Of a stretch of DNA of 64,000 bases, positions 1-10,655 are shown piece by piece; position 1 is the stretch's first letter, and each line of letters begins with the position of its first letter. Below the pieces are notes generated by a model. The model was not told where the DNA came from, made no database searches, and was given only the letters and a program-made list of their open reading frames with translations. Source of the stretch: Bidens hawaiensis (Eukaryota; Streptophyta; Magnoliopsida; Asterales; Asteraceae); the NCBI GenBank assembly GCA_021521415.1, contig JAIQDT010001122.1, positions 496,001-560,000 of the forward strand, in the 5' to 3' direction. The position numbers and the translations under genes were made by a program.

Positions 1-174
1 AGTTGTCCCTAACTTCGCTTATTCCACAAGTTCGCCTATATCAGCGAACTTGCGAGAACTTCGCTTACATCCAAATATAAATCCAACTAACTCGATTACA
101 GACACTAGACACTGAACTACTGACATCATGTACCAACAATTCAAGAAAAGAAAAAAATAAAATCTGAAATTTTA

Positions 175-308
175 CATCTTCGCGATACGCGAAGATGCAA
201 TGAAGGGCAACTTCACGATACGCAAAGTTGCATAATGGCGGCTGCAACTATTTTGTCCTTCGCGATAGCGAAGAAGCATAACTGACATCTTCGCGATACG
301 CGAAGATG
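175..308. repeat. Hyphenated palindrome cluster in the LTR U3 region
   Basis: Perfect copies with 10-bp arms (CATCTTCGCG and CGCGAAGATG) around ATA lie at 175-197 and 286-308. Degenerate copies lie at 207-231 and about 256-275. Similar half-sites (AACTTCGC) occur at 1-60. The same palindrome recurs three times at 7688-7804, before the downstream ORF. Possible roles are protein binding sites or RNA hairpins; neither is shown here. Confidence 0.7.
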
Positions 309-339
309 CTTATGTCGGCCTAAAATTTAGTTTTCTCCT

Positions 340-347
340 TATATAAA
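340..347 (+). promoter_or_regulatory. TATA box of the 5' LTR
   Basis: TATATAAA lies in a pyrimidine-rich setting, downstream of the palindrome cluster and about 960 bp before the first gag ATG. This is a suitable place for the LTR U3 promoter. No transcript data are available. Confidence 0.55.
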
Positions 348-1155
348 CCCCTTAACCTCCCCATTCGTTTACCATCGACTTCCAGAGGCAAAAGAGGCTT
401 CTTAGGACGATCTTCCATCATTCCAAGGCTTCCGGTTCGTGTCGGGTTTGCATGTTCATCCAAGATAAGTGTATTTACGTTATGATCATGTTCGGCTAAG
501 TGCTTTGTTCATTCTAGGCTAGGTTTTTGTGTATTTTAACTTCTGACCAGATTTGTATGCTTAATGTTTATGAGGTTGATTGAGTTATTGCTTTAGTCTT
601 GCTTCAATTATGATTGATTATTTAAACAACTTGTGTTTGAGATTATTGATTGATGCATTATTTGTTTGGTTGTGTTTATCAACATTTAGGGTTTGAATTC
701 TTGTGTCATTGACTAGTTATCATCAAATATTGTCTCTTAATTGGTTTTAACAAACATAAGTTGGTAATTAGGTAAAACGAGTTTCATTGTGTCATCAATT
801 CGGTTAGGGTATCGTTTGACATCACAATCCAACTACTAGGTTTAGTAATTACTGCGTAATCAATATAACCGAATCTGGAATTAAGTTGAATGTCACATTA
901 ACCGAACCTAGAATGAATGTTTTTATTAATATTATTCACAAATCGTTTTTAAGTAATTGTTAGTTTTTAATTAATCCTTTTTCTAAACACGTTTGACATC
1001 GTATGTCCGCCTTAGTTTAATAATTAATTTAGTTATAATAAACTTGCACTTTCCTTGAGTCCCCGTGGAGACAAACTTACTTATCCGTACTCATTATAGG
1101 TATTTAAGTCTTTAATTAATTGTTTTTGAGTAGACCACGACAGCCTACGTCAAAA

Positions 1156-1173
1156 TGGCGCCATTGCCGGGGA
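1156..1173 (+). other. Primer-binding site, tRNA-Asp type
   Basis: TGGCGCCATTGCCGGGGA is complementary to the 3' end of plant tRNA-Asp apart from one mismatch (A at 1163). It starts three bases after the LTR end. Use of tRNA-Asp is known for Athila elements. Confidence 0.8.
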
Positions 1174-1301
1174 CTCAACGCGCTTAGTGCTAGTTTAGTT
1201 TAGTTAAAATTAGCGTAATTTAGTTTTAGTTTAATTTCTTTTCTTCGTTGATTTTACGCGGGGTGTGTTTGTTTGTGGTGTGCAGTTAATTGTCTAGGTT
1301 G

Positions 1302-3576
1302 ATGCATACGAGGTTTGCTCGAGACAAGGAGGTGTTGCAGTTTGATCCCGAGATTGAGAAAGCCGCGAGAAGGAACCGAGCAAAACAAAGAAGGGGCGAG
1401 ACTTCAAGACTGAAAGAAGAAGACATGAATTATCAAGAAGATAACCACTACCCGGTTCCACCTGTGTTTCAACCCGATAACATTAACCCACCGCACAATC
1501 GAGAACAACCCATTCCACAAAACATTCCACAAAACCCACCAATCCATGACTTACCACCATTTAACCCACCCATTCACCAAAACCGAAACCCGAGAGCTCA
1601 AAGAAGATATCAAATGAGAGATGATCGTTCAATCAGGTCTGAACCACCGCACAATAGAATCGAGGTCGAGTATGATCGGTGGAGGGTATTTGACGATTTT
1701 GATGAGTTCGAGGATGAAGAGGAGATGGAAAACGTGCAAGGGGACCGGTATTATAGAAGAAAACAACAACCTCCCAGAAACCGAACACCCGAGCCTGTTC
1801 AACCACCAAGAAACCGTCGAGAAAGAAGAAGACAAGAGGTCCCCGAGCCACAGTTTCCCGAGTATGAATTTGATGATGGAGTCCCGAGGGCATTTGTTCC
1901 ACCGCCCGTTCGGGGGGTTCAAAGCCACTTCATTCCACAAGTGGCCACGAACCCGCTTCCCATTGTAATCCCGGTCCGAGAAGGAAGAACATTTTCAGTA
2001 AGGCAAAGTAACTTGACCGGGATGCCTACTTTTCACGGGAAAGCATCTGAAGAGCCATACCTACACTTGAGCGAGTTCAATGCAATTTGTGCCACTATCT
2101 CAAGTCAAGGGTTCACTGCTAATGAAGTTAAGCTAGTTGTGTTTCAGTTCAGCCTTAAAGATCTAGCGAAGTAGTGGTTCTTACCTTTACCGTCAGCAAG
2201 TATCTATATGTGGCAAGATCTGGCCCAGCAATTCTTAGACGAGTACTATACACCGCAAAGAACTTCTGAAGCCCGAACTTCCATCAGAAATTTTCAGCAA
2301 AGCTCTGGTGAGACTTTTCATGAAGCATTTACGAGGTTCAAAAGGTTGTTAAGAACTTGCCCGCATCACGGGATTGCATTATGGGAGTTGATCAAGGCGT
2401 TTCATGACGGGTTATCAAGTGATGATGTGCGTGATATTCAGTCGACCACAAATGGGTCGTTTTTGACTAATGACGAGAATGAAGATTGGCAACATTTGGA
2501 GAGGCATGCGATGAATTCAAAAAGGCAAGCTCAGTCGAATCACATGATAAAAAGGGCGGTTGTGAAAGCCGTTGATAGAAGTGAGTCGAATGATCATATG
2601 GCTAGGTTGGAGAAGAAATTGGACCAGCTAATGAGTATAGGAGTGAAAGATAAAGGCAAGTCAGGAAAAGCGTACCCGATTTGCGACGGTTGTGGTGGAA
2701 TAGGTCATGTAGTGGCTACTTGTGGGGTCGTGGTGGAAGACGAAGAGGAAGAAGAAGAGGAGGTGAATTTTGTTCAGGGTGAGAAGAAATACAATAACAA
2801 CATGAATTCAAACACATATCACCCGGGCCTCCGAAACCACCCCAATTTTAGCTATGGAAAAGCCGAACACGCAACAAAACCCGAACTTTCAAGGTAATTC
2901 CCAAAAAGCAGGTTATCAATCAAATCAGAGGCAGTATGGGAATGAGAGGGGTAATGGTCAAAGCGGGTATAATCAAAGAGAGTCGGGTGGTTATAATAAG
3001 GTTTATCAGAAGAGTTATCAGTAAGGTCAGCAAGGACAAGGGACAGCACAAGGTCAAGTAGGTTCTTCGGGTAATCAGGATTAGTCGATTAAGGACGTAA
3101 TGGATTTCCTGAAGCAGATGAAGACAGACCAGGAGGCTCAGAATAAAAGTGTAAACCAAAGGTTAGAGCTCCAAGAGAAAGCCAATGTTGCGAGGGATAA
3201 ACAGGTAAGCCAGCTAACGGAGGAAGTGGCGAGTTTGAAAAGAAATCCGTCCAAATTGCCGAGTGATACCTTGAAGAACCTGAGCCATCAGAGTAGCAGC
3301 TCTTCGAGTGGAAAAAGTGCCCAAGTCAATCAGGTAAGTACCCTCAGAAGCGGAAAGGTATACAATAACGGGGTAGCCTCACCACCTTTCGTAGAAGGTG
3401 TGGTGGAAGACTTGGGGGAAGATGGGAAAAGTGACGATGAGGCTGAGATTGAACTGAAAACTAAATTTAATCAAATAAATAAAAACAAAATTGAACCAAT
3501 AACTAAAAAGGACCACCCACTGCCAAGGAGACGGGTTCAACAAGTAAAACCGTTTCGTTTTCTCGGGCATCGGTGA
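1302..3576 (+). pseudogene. gag, Athila-type, disrupted
   Basis: The first ATG is at 1302; an upstream TTG at 1290 is only an open-frame extension. The N-terminal part is rich in Pro, Arg, Asn and Gln. A retrotransposon gag core follows at about 2000-2520, interrupted by an in-frame TAG at 2172-2174 and open again in the same frame from 2175. A zinc knuckle, C-x2-C-x4-H-x4-C, is visible near 2685-2730, followed by an acidic Glu stretch. Near 2870 the frame shifts, giving a Gln/Asn/Gly/Tyr-rich segment with a TAA near 3022. From 3100 to 3576 there is a predicted coiled-coil-like, Gln/Glu-rich segment. The protein would form the virus-like particle if intact. Confidence 0.8.
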
Positions 3577-3625
3577 ATCCCGAGACCTCATCGACACTTA
3601 GAAAAAGGGGCCACAGTAGGAGGAA

Positions 3626-4324
3626 ATGTGGGAAATATTTAAACAAGTAAAAATTAATTTACCCCTCATAGATGCAATCAAACAAGTCTCCGCATATGCT
3701 AAATATTTAAAAGACTTGTGTACTCAAAAACGAACTCACAAGTTTCCTAAACAAGTTGACTTAACTACAAATGTGCGTTCGGTTTTGACAGGTATCCTCC
3801 CACCCAAGCTACAAGATCCGGGAACGCCGATTATACCCATTCAAGTGGGCAATTTTAAAATGACTAGAGCGTTGTTAGATCTTGGGGCTGGGGTGAGTAT
3901 TCTCCCGGGAAGCTTGTATGACCAGTACGACTTTGGTCCACTTAGAAAAGCCGACACCACCGTGGTGTTGGCCGACATGACACTCAAGCTTCCTAGGGGA
4001 ATCGTGACCGATGTGATTGTGATGATAGAAGATTTTTATTACCCGGTTGACTTCCTGGTTCTAGACTACGTGTCGGTTGACCCGAAACGGCAACCGAACG
4101 TAATTCTCGGTCGGCCCTTATTGGCCACCGCAAATGCTTTGATAAACTGTAGAACCGGGGTAGTGGACATGGCTTTTGGTAATAAGAATCTTCGGCTTAA
4201 TGTATTCTCAAACGTGTCTAACCCTTTGGTGAGTGACGAATGCTTCGCGGCTGAAGTCGTTGACGGGTTGAACCCTCACAGTGGTGAGGATGAGGCCACA
4301 GAAGAGTGTGCTATTTGTTGCTAG
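3626..4324 (+). pseudogene. Retroviral-type aspartic protease region of pol
   Basis: The segment has the active-site motif DLGAGVSILP near 3876-3905. The second conserved block, ILGRPLLATANA, lies near 4101-4136. Together they mark the pepsin-like retropepsin of Ty3/gypsy pol. It lies between gag and reverse transcriptase as expected. The frame ends at 4324, and the pol reading continues in another frame from 4281. Confidence 0.8.
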
Positions 4325-5828
4325 GAAAACAGTTGAGCATGTCTTACAGTTACAAGAAGAAGAAAGAGAAGTGGAGCTGTATGCGGCAAGTATTGGGAAA
4401 CCGCCATGGTCTCAACAGGTGGAACGGTTACCCGATACGATCGATTCAAAATTAAGACCGTCATTGGAGAGTCCGCCGACTGTTGAATTGAAGGAGCTTC
4501 CGAAACACCAAAAGTACGTGTTGTTGGGGGAAGGAGGGACTTTACCGGCCATCATCGCAGCAAATTTGGAAAACGAGTAGGAGGAAGCGTTGGTGGAAGT
4601 CCTGAAAGAGCATAAAGCGGCGATTGGTTGGACGATAGCGGATTTGAAAGGGATTAGCCCATCCATTGTCTGCATAAAATCATCACCGATCCCGAAGAAA
4701 AACCCGCTTATAATGCACAGAGAAGGTTGAATCCAAATATGCGGGAGGTAGTGAAGAAGGAGGTTTTGAAGTGGCTTGATGCAGGTATCATTTTCCCAAT
4801 CTTAGATAGCACGTGGGTAAGTCCGACACAAACAGTTCCAAAAAAGGCAGGTATTTAAATAACCCGTAATGAGAAAGGTGAGGAAATCGCCACCCTACCG
4901 GTAACCGGGTGGCGGATTTGTGTGGATTATAGGAAACTGAATGCGGACCATTTTCCATTGCCGTTCATTGACCAAATCATCGAGAAACTTGCAGGTCAGA
5001 AGTTTTATTGTTTCCTAGATGGCTATTCGGGGTATAATCAGATTGCTATTCACCCCGATGACCAACATAAGACAACTTTTACGTGTCCATACGGTACTTT
5101 CGCATTTAGGCGAATGCCTTTTGGTTTATGTAATGCCCCGACCACCTTTCAAAGGTGTATGATGAGTATCTTTTCAGATATGGTCAGGATTCACTTGAAA
5201 TTTTTATGGACGACTTCTCGATTTTCAGATCATCTTTTGAAAAATGTTTAACCGAATTAAAGTTTTAAAAAGATGTGTGGAAACGAACTTGGTCTTAAGT
5301 TGGGAAAAGAGCCACTTTATGGTGCAAGAAGGGACGGTTTTGGGACATGTCATCTCAGGTAGGGGGATTGAGGTTGATCGGGCAAAAATCCAAGTCATAT
5401 CTAATTTACCACCGCCTACTAACATAAAAGGGATAAGGGCATTTTTGGGTCATGCCGGTTTTTACCGACGGTTCATTAAGAATTTTAGTGTCATATCTAA
5501 ACCGTTGTGTAAATTGTTATTAAAAGATGTGCCATTTGTTTTTAACGAAGAGTGTCTCAATGCATTTAATGTCCTAAAAAACAAATTGGTAGAAGCCCCG
5601 GTCTTGTTGTCACCTGATTGGTCACTTCCATTTGAAATCATGTGTGACGCGAGTGACAATGTGGTCGGGGCCGTGTTGGGCCAACGGGTGGATAAGAAGC
5701 CCGTTGCCATATACTGCGCAAGCAAAACCCTTTCTGATGCTCAAATTAACTATACAACTACGGAAAAGGAGTTGCTTGCGGTTGTATATGCACTTGATAA
5801 GTTTCGATCTTATATTTGGGGGAGCTAG
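4281..5828 (+). pseudogene. Reverse transcriptase and RNase H region of pol
   Basis: The pol linker (4281-4580) ends at a TAG at 4578-4580. RT blocks follow over about 4600-5560 in changing frames. Recognisable motifs are the D-Y-R-K-L-N block at 4925, FLDGYSGYNQI at 5012-5044, MPFGLCNAPTTFQRC at 5115-5159 and the catalytic FMDD near 5203-5214. FMDD is in a different frame from the blocks on both sides, so at least two frameshifts flank the active site. The RNase H part (5244-5828) has the MCDASDNVVGAVLGQ block and a T-E-K-E-L-L-A-V block. It ends at TAG 5826-5828, and reading resumes in the same frame after it. Confidence 0.85.
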
Positions 5829-7391
5829 GTAATTGTTTTTTCAGATCATAGCGCAGTCAAGTATTTGATGGAAAAGAAAGACGCGAAGCCGCGCTTGATC
5901 AGGTGGATTTTATTACTCCAAGAATTTGATGTAGAGATCCGTGACAAGAAGGGAAGCGAAAATGTGGTGGCAGATCATTTGTCGAGAATTATGGGACAAG
6001 AAGAAGATGAGAAAGACGAGAAGGCTATTAATGAGGCTTTCCCGGATGAACAATTGTTTTCTGTTTCAACTTTGCCATGGTACGCTGACATTAATAATTT
6101 TCTTGTTGCAGATACGATCCCGGAGTTTTGGCCAAAGAAGAAGAAGCAACATTTTCTTTCGAAAGCAAAGCACTATACATGGGAAGATCCGGATTTGTTT
6201 AAAGTTGGAGCGGATCAAGTGATAAGGAGGTGCATACCGGAGGAGGAGATGCGGAGTGTGTTATATCATGCCCACTCTTCACCTTGTGGATGCCATTTCA
6301 GCGGCCAGAAGACGGGATATCGAGTACTCGCATGTGGATTCTATTGGCCTACTATATTTAAGGATGCAACAGCTTTTGTGAAAAATTGTGTTAGATGCCA
6401 ACAGACGGGGGCTATTTCAAAGAGGGATGAGATGCCCATGCAACCAATCCTTGTTGTAGACATCTTTGATGTTTGGGGGATTGATTTCATGGGTCCATTC
6501 CCTAATTCATTTGGTAACCTATATATCTTAGTGGCGGTCGATTATGTGTCTAAATGGGTAGAAGCAATCGCCACCAAGACAAATGACCATTTCGTTGTTT
6601 GTAAGTTTGTCCAGTCTAATATTTTTTCACTGTTTGGTGTTCCTCGCGTTATCATTAGCGATGGGGGTTCACATTTCAAAAACTTCAATTTTGGCAAACT
6701 ACTTAAACGATATGGCGTAAACCACCGCATTGCCACTCCATATCACCCTCAAACGAGTGGGCAAGTGAAGGTTTATAATAGGCAAATCAAAGAGATTTTA
6801 CAAAAGACGGTAAGGCCCGATCGAAAGGATTGGTCAAATAAACTAAACGATGCATTATAGGCTTACCGAACCGCTTACAAAACCCCTATTGGAACCACTC
6901 CTTACCGGTTGGTTTATGGAAAGGGTTGTCATTTACCTTTTGAGCTAGTCCATCGTGCGTTATGGGCAATTAAGAATGTTAACCTAGATTACGAGTGTGC
7001 AGGTAAACAAAGGAAATTGAATATATGTGAGTTGGAGGAATTAAGAGATAAGGCTTATGAGTGTGCATCCGCATATAAAGACAAGATGAAGAGGGTTCAC
7101 GATGCTAAGCTAAGAAGAAGGACATTTGAGGAAGGGCGACGAGTATGGTTGTATAACTCAAGATTGAAACTTTTCGCGGGAAAATTGAAGAGCAAATGGA
7201 CAGGGCCCTATCAAGTCAAGAGAGTTGGAAAGTTTGGAGAGGTTGAGATTGAAGATCTTGATAATCATCTGATACAAGTGGTGAATGGTCATCGTTTGAA
7301 GCCTTACTTGGAGGATGCGGATTTGAACAAAGAGATACACGAGTCGAAAGTTTGCTTTTTGGCAGACGAGCCGACATACTCGGTTGATTAA
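5829..7391 (+). pseudogene. RNase H C-terminus and integrase of pol, active site lost
   Basis: In the same frame after the stop there is a typical end of RNase H ([10 protein letters not shown]; then the N-V-V-A-D-H-L-S-R block), followed by the zinc-binding part of integrase with His and Cys pairs (H-A-H-S; C-V-R-C at about 6390). The core has the first Asp in GIDFMGPFP near 6481 and the second Asp in SDGGSHF near 6657-6677. At the position expected for the third catalytic residue (Asp-x35-Glu) the residue is Lys, in GQVKVYN. A TAG at 6858-6860 cuts the core; the tail 6861-7391 continues in frame. Confidence 0.85.
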
Positions 7392-7990
7392 AGAACCAAG
7401 GAATGTCGAGCTGTAGACATTCAATTCAGCGCTTACCGGGAGGCAACCCGACATTTGTAAGTTTTATCTTTGTATATTGAGTCTAGTTAACTAATAGTTT
7501 TCCTCAAATCATGCAGTGTGGAGCAAGGATCGAGTGTGGGGAAGCGAGCACATACGTCGCTAGAGGGAGCCCCAGGTACGTGCGTAAGTGGTATGTGGCG
7601 ACCGAAGCAGGTGGCGGAGAAAATTAGCTCCAATACCACACAAAAGATTCATTTTTCAACCTAAAAAAAAATCAGTTCTGTGAAAATGCATCTTCGCGTA
7701 TCGCGAAGATGCTAAAAAGTCAAACTGCCAGTCAACGGTCAAACTTGCATCTTCGCGTATCGCGAATATGCAAGGCCGAGCATCTTCGCGATACGCGAAG
7801 ATGCGCGGATTTGACGAAAAAATTTTTAAAAACAAGATTTCACCATGACTTTCAACCTATCAATTCTATCTTAAACCTATCCACCACTTATCAAGAATCC
7901 GGCCACCACCACCATCGTCGCCGGTCACCACCGTCACCACCGTCAATTTCATTGTCTTTTCTCGTCAAGTACATTTAGCCCGATTGAAAG
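7392..7990 (+). other. Inter-ORF leader with GGGAGGCAACCC motif and palindromes
   Basis: After integrase the DNA is non-coding. The conserved GGGAGGCAACCC motif near 7438-7450 is a feature I know from pol-env junctions of Athila-like elements. Three palindromes follow at 7688-7712, 7747-7771 (one mismatch) and 7780-7804, each with 11-bp arms. A C/A-rich stretch then leads to a good 5' splice site, AAAG|GTATGT, at 7990/7991. The stretch may be the promoter and untranslated exon of the next ORF; this is inference. Confidence 0.5.
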
Positions 7991-8442
7991 GTATGTGTTT
8001 ACATTTGTTTGCAATTGGTTTGTTTCTAGTTTGAATCGGGTTTTTACAGAGATTGTTTATGGGTATGGAATACATGTTAATGGGTTGATGATTAGACGGG
8101 ATTTGCGGGTATAGTTAAACGGGACATTGACGAATTTTTCCGGTTGGCTTTATCGGATTATATGAAGTTTGGTCAAAATTTTATATGTTTTTGGGATTGT
8201 TAGAGATATGTTTTTGTCACTGGAATAATTTTCCGGTGAATTTTCGAGTTAAGGTTTAGAAAAGTTTATCAAAAGTTTGTTACTCGTATTTGTCGGTTTG
8301 TTAGGTATGGTGTCGGGAATGTAATTGGTTAAGTTGTGTCTTTTCTTGTGCAAGTTTTGAGGAATTTAGGGTGTCTATTGTTTAAAAAAAAAAAGCTGGT
8401 ATATTTATGTTGCCCGGACTTACTTGGTATATTTATTTGCAG
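7991..8442 (+). other. Candidate intron before the ORF-1-like gene
   Basis: The donor GTATGTG is at 7991. The acceptor TTATTTGCAG ends at 8442, and the ATG of the ORF follows directly at 8443. The stretch is T/G-rich and stop-dense in all frames. Splicing would place the coding start right at the exon edge. This is seen in sequence only. Confidence 0.5.
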
Positions 8443-9836
8443 ATGTCGAGGAAGCGGTCAAAACAAAAACAAGTGTTTGACAACACTTATCATCAGTACA
8501 CGCGCGCCGAGATTAGATATGTCGTTCACGAGATCGAGGTTTTTGGTGCTCCGGTTGAGGATATTACTGGGGGGGAAGATGAGGACCACATTATTTTACG
8601 GTTTCTTCCCGGTACTCCTGAGTATGAGTTATTTTAGCAGATTAGAGATTTGGAGATATTCCGGCACAGGACGTTTGACTGGGCGGTGTTGGAGACTATT
8701 GGTCAGGTTTCGAGACTTGAGACGTTGTTACCGAGACGATGGAGGGATATATTGAGTTTTGAGCAGAAACAGTATGAGGAATTAGTGTATGAGTTCTACT
8801 CCACTTTCAGGTATGACCCAAAGGATTTTGACGAGCCCTACGCAGGTAGTTTTGCGTTGGGACGTGAGTTATTCCAGTTCTCGGTACTTCGGTTTGTGGT
8901 AATTGCGGGTCTTTATACGCCCCATGAAGTTGAGGCTCCCGAGTTTTGGGAGAGTATTAGGGGGTTTACCACTGGATCGACTGCTTCTCGGAGTCATTGG
9001 ATTTCGACAAACGAGTTGGCGACATTTTGGAATACAATCGGGGATGGTGCTCATTCGAGCAGTGTTGTGGCTTCGCAGATTCGGGACCCACTGCACTGGT
9101 ATCTTCACAGGGTGGTCACGTCGACATTCACGGGTCGACGTTCGGGAAAGGATAAGTGTAACAATATTGATTTAATGTGTTTGATGTCTATGATTGACGG
9201 TATGAATGTGAATTTGGCCACATTATTGTTGAGTTCATTTAGTAGAGGAGGTCGGAGAGTGAGTGCGGCCACAACTCAGTTGGCGTTAGGGCCCATGATT
9301 ACGAGGATCGCTCTGTCTTTGGGGTATTTGGACGTTATCCGGTGGAGTATTTGACAGAGGGGCCGGATACTGGTGTAATGACTCTTGATGATGCCCAAAA
9401 GGCGGGCATTATGACTTATGGTGATCCACCGCGCATGGCGGATGTGCGGACAGAGGGTAGTTCGAGAAGGCACCGTACAGAGAGGCCACATGCCCAGTCA
9501 CGTCGGCGACGACAGCCGAGTCCACCGGCAGCACAGCACCCGCAGCCCATGACATTGGACTATATGTTCGATCAACAACTACAAATGCGGGATGAATTGC
9601 ATGGGTATCGAGACGAGTTTCGAGGGTATAGAGATGGGTCGCGGGGTTACTTCAGAACCATGTTTGATCACTGGCATATTCCATTGCCAGCTACTTTACA
9701 GCCGCCGCCGCCTACTACCTGTGGTTTTGACATGGGCGGTTCTGGGTTTGGACCTGGACATGAGTATGGAGCTGGTGTTGGGGGATCTGGGTATAGTAGC
9801 TATGGTCAGTATGGGTTTGAACTCTTGTGTCATTGA
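8443..9836 (+). pseudogene. Athila ORF-1-like gene in the env position, disrupted
   Basis: The ATG at 8443 follows a splice acceptor. The frame meets TAG at 8635-8637, then continues in the same frame to 9354. The middle part has a W-Y-L-H-R / D-L-M-C-L-M-S-M pattern that I match to the ATHILA ORF-1 family, whose function is unknown. A frameshift near 9320 moves the reading to the frame that ends at 9836. That frame has an Arg/Pro-rich part, then a Gly/Tyr-rich tail. The last few codons (from 9813) are LTR sequence, so the true C-terminus is replaced. It lacks obvious signal and membrane segments, so I do not call it an envelope protein. Confidence 0.65.
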
Positions 9837-10276
9837 CTAGTTATCATCAAATATTGTCTCTTAATTGGTTTTAACAAACATAAGTTGGTAATTAGGTAAA
9901 CCGGGTTTCATTGTGTCATCAATTCGGTTAGGGTATCGTTTGACATCACAATCCAACTACTAGGTTTAGTAATTACTGCGTAATCAATATAACCGAATCT
10001 GGAATTAAGTTGAATGTCACATTAACCGAACCTAGAATGAATGTTTTTATTAATATTATTCACAAATCGTTTTTAAGTAATTGTTAGTTTTTAATTAATC
10101 ATTCTTCTAAAAACCGTTTGACATCGTCTATCCGCCTTAGTTTAATAATTAATTTAGTTATAATAAACTTGCACTTTCCTTGAGTCCCTGTGGAGACGAC
10201 CTTACTTACCCGTACTTATTATAGGTATTTAAGTCTTTAATTATTGTTTTTGAGTAGACCACGACAGCCTACGTCA
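9813..10276 (+). repeat. Copy of the LTR 3' half (R/U5 side), 5'-truncated
   Basis: It aligns with 689-1152 over 464 bp with about 16 differences and one compensating indel pair, and ends at the same CA. It begins abruptly inside the upstream ORF at GGGTTTGAA. The 9-mer AGTAGCTAT flanks the segment at 9795-9803 and 10276-10284. It is either a truncated 3' LTR or a separate insertion of LTR sequence. Confidence 0.85.
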
Positions 10277-10284
10277 GTAGCTAT

Positions 10285-10655
10285 ATTGGATGAAGCAAGA
10301 GATTAAAGAGTAGACTGGACTTTAGGTTGCATGAGTAATAAAGATGAATTTTGTTCTTATTTATTTAAGTTGTAATGTTATTTAATTCGAGACAATGTTT
10401 GTGTTTTTGCATACTTGAATTATATGAAATAAATAATTTAGATATTAACACGTGTATTTTACTCTAGTGTCTTTTGAGCTATGATACAACTATGTCGCGC
10501 CCCAGCATATTCCGTCTTAGGTTGGGGTGTGACAGTTGGTACCTCAATGTTTGTAACCTTTGCTTGCTATAATATTATTAAGTAATTTACCCATAATAAA
10601 ATACTAATAGTTTAGCACACCCCGTCAAGCCAATTACAACAATGAAATAGAAGAG
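10285..10655. other. AT-rich flank, nothing coding
   Basis: No gene is recognised. An imperfect inverted pair, TGTCGCGCCCC and GGGGTGTGACA, lies at about 10493-10534. That motif pair is common at edges of plant repeats; I cannot place it in a family. Confidence 0.4.

Larger units (their letters stand above)
1..1152 (+). repeat. 5' LTR (or its visible part) of the Athila-type element
   Basis: The right end is set by CA at 1151-1152, followed by AAA and the primer-binding site at 1156. Positions 689-1152 match 9813-10276 over 464 bp with about 16 differences by eye. The left edge is not seen, because the only other copy starts at 689, so the LTR may begin before the window. A TATA box lies at 340-347. 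Upstream of it is a set of hyphenated palindromes around the core TTCGCG-ATA-CGCGAA. Confidence 0.75.
1..10276 (+). mobile_element. Athila-lineage Ty3/gypsy LTR retrotransposon, degenerate (5' end outside window)
   Basis: The order is LTR, primer-binding site, gag, protease, reverse transcriptase, RNase H, integrase, then a further ORF resembling the Athila ORF-1 family, then a copy of the LTR 3' half. This is the layout known for the Athila branch of Ty3/gypsy elements. The primer site resembles the 3' end of plant tRNA-Asp, as reported for Athila. Every coding region carries stops or frameshifts, and the integrase has lost its catalytic glutamate, so the copy cannot be autonomous. Four of the in-frame stops (2172, 5826, 6858, 8635) are TAG. 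At 6858 and 8635 a TGG origin is likely, which would fit decay of methylated cytosines. Confidence 0.9.

Noticed and set aside
175..308. Repeated palindromes that might look like a CRISPR array
   Set aside because: Spacing is irregular, units are degenerate, spacers are not unique units of equal length, and the DNA is from a plant retrotransposon.
8443..9354. Envelope protein
   Set aside because: The position fits, but no signal peptide, membrane segment or furin-like site is visible; the sequence looks like the ATHILA ORF-1 family instead.
9342..9836. Independent 164-codon gene
   Set aside because: It is the frameshifted C-terminal part of the ORF-1-like gene and ends in LTR sequence.
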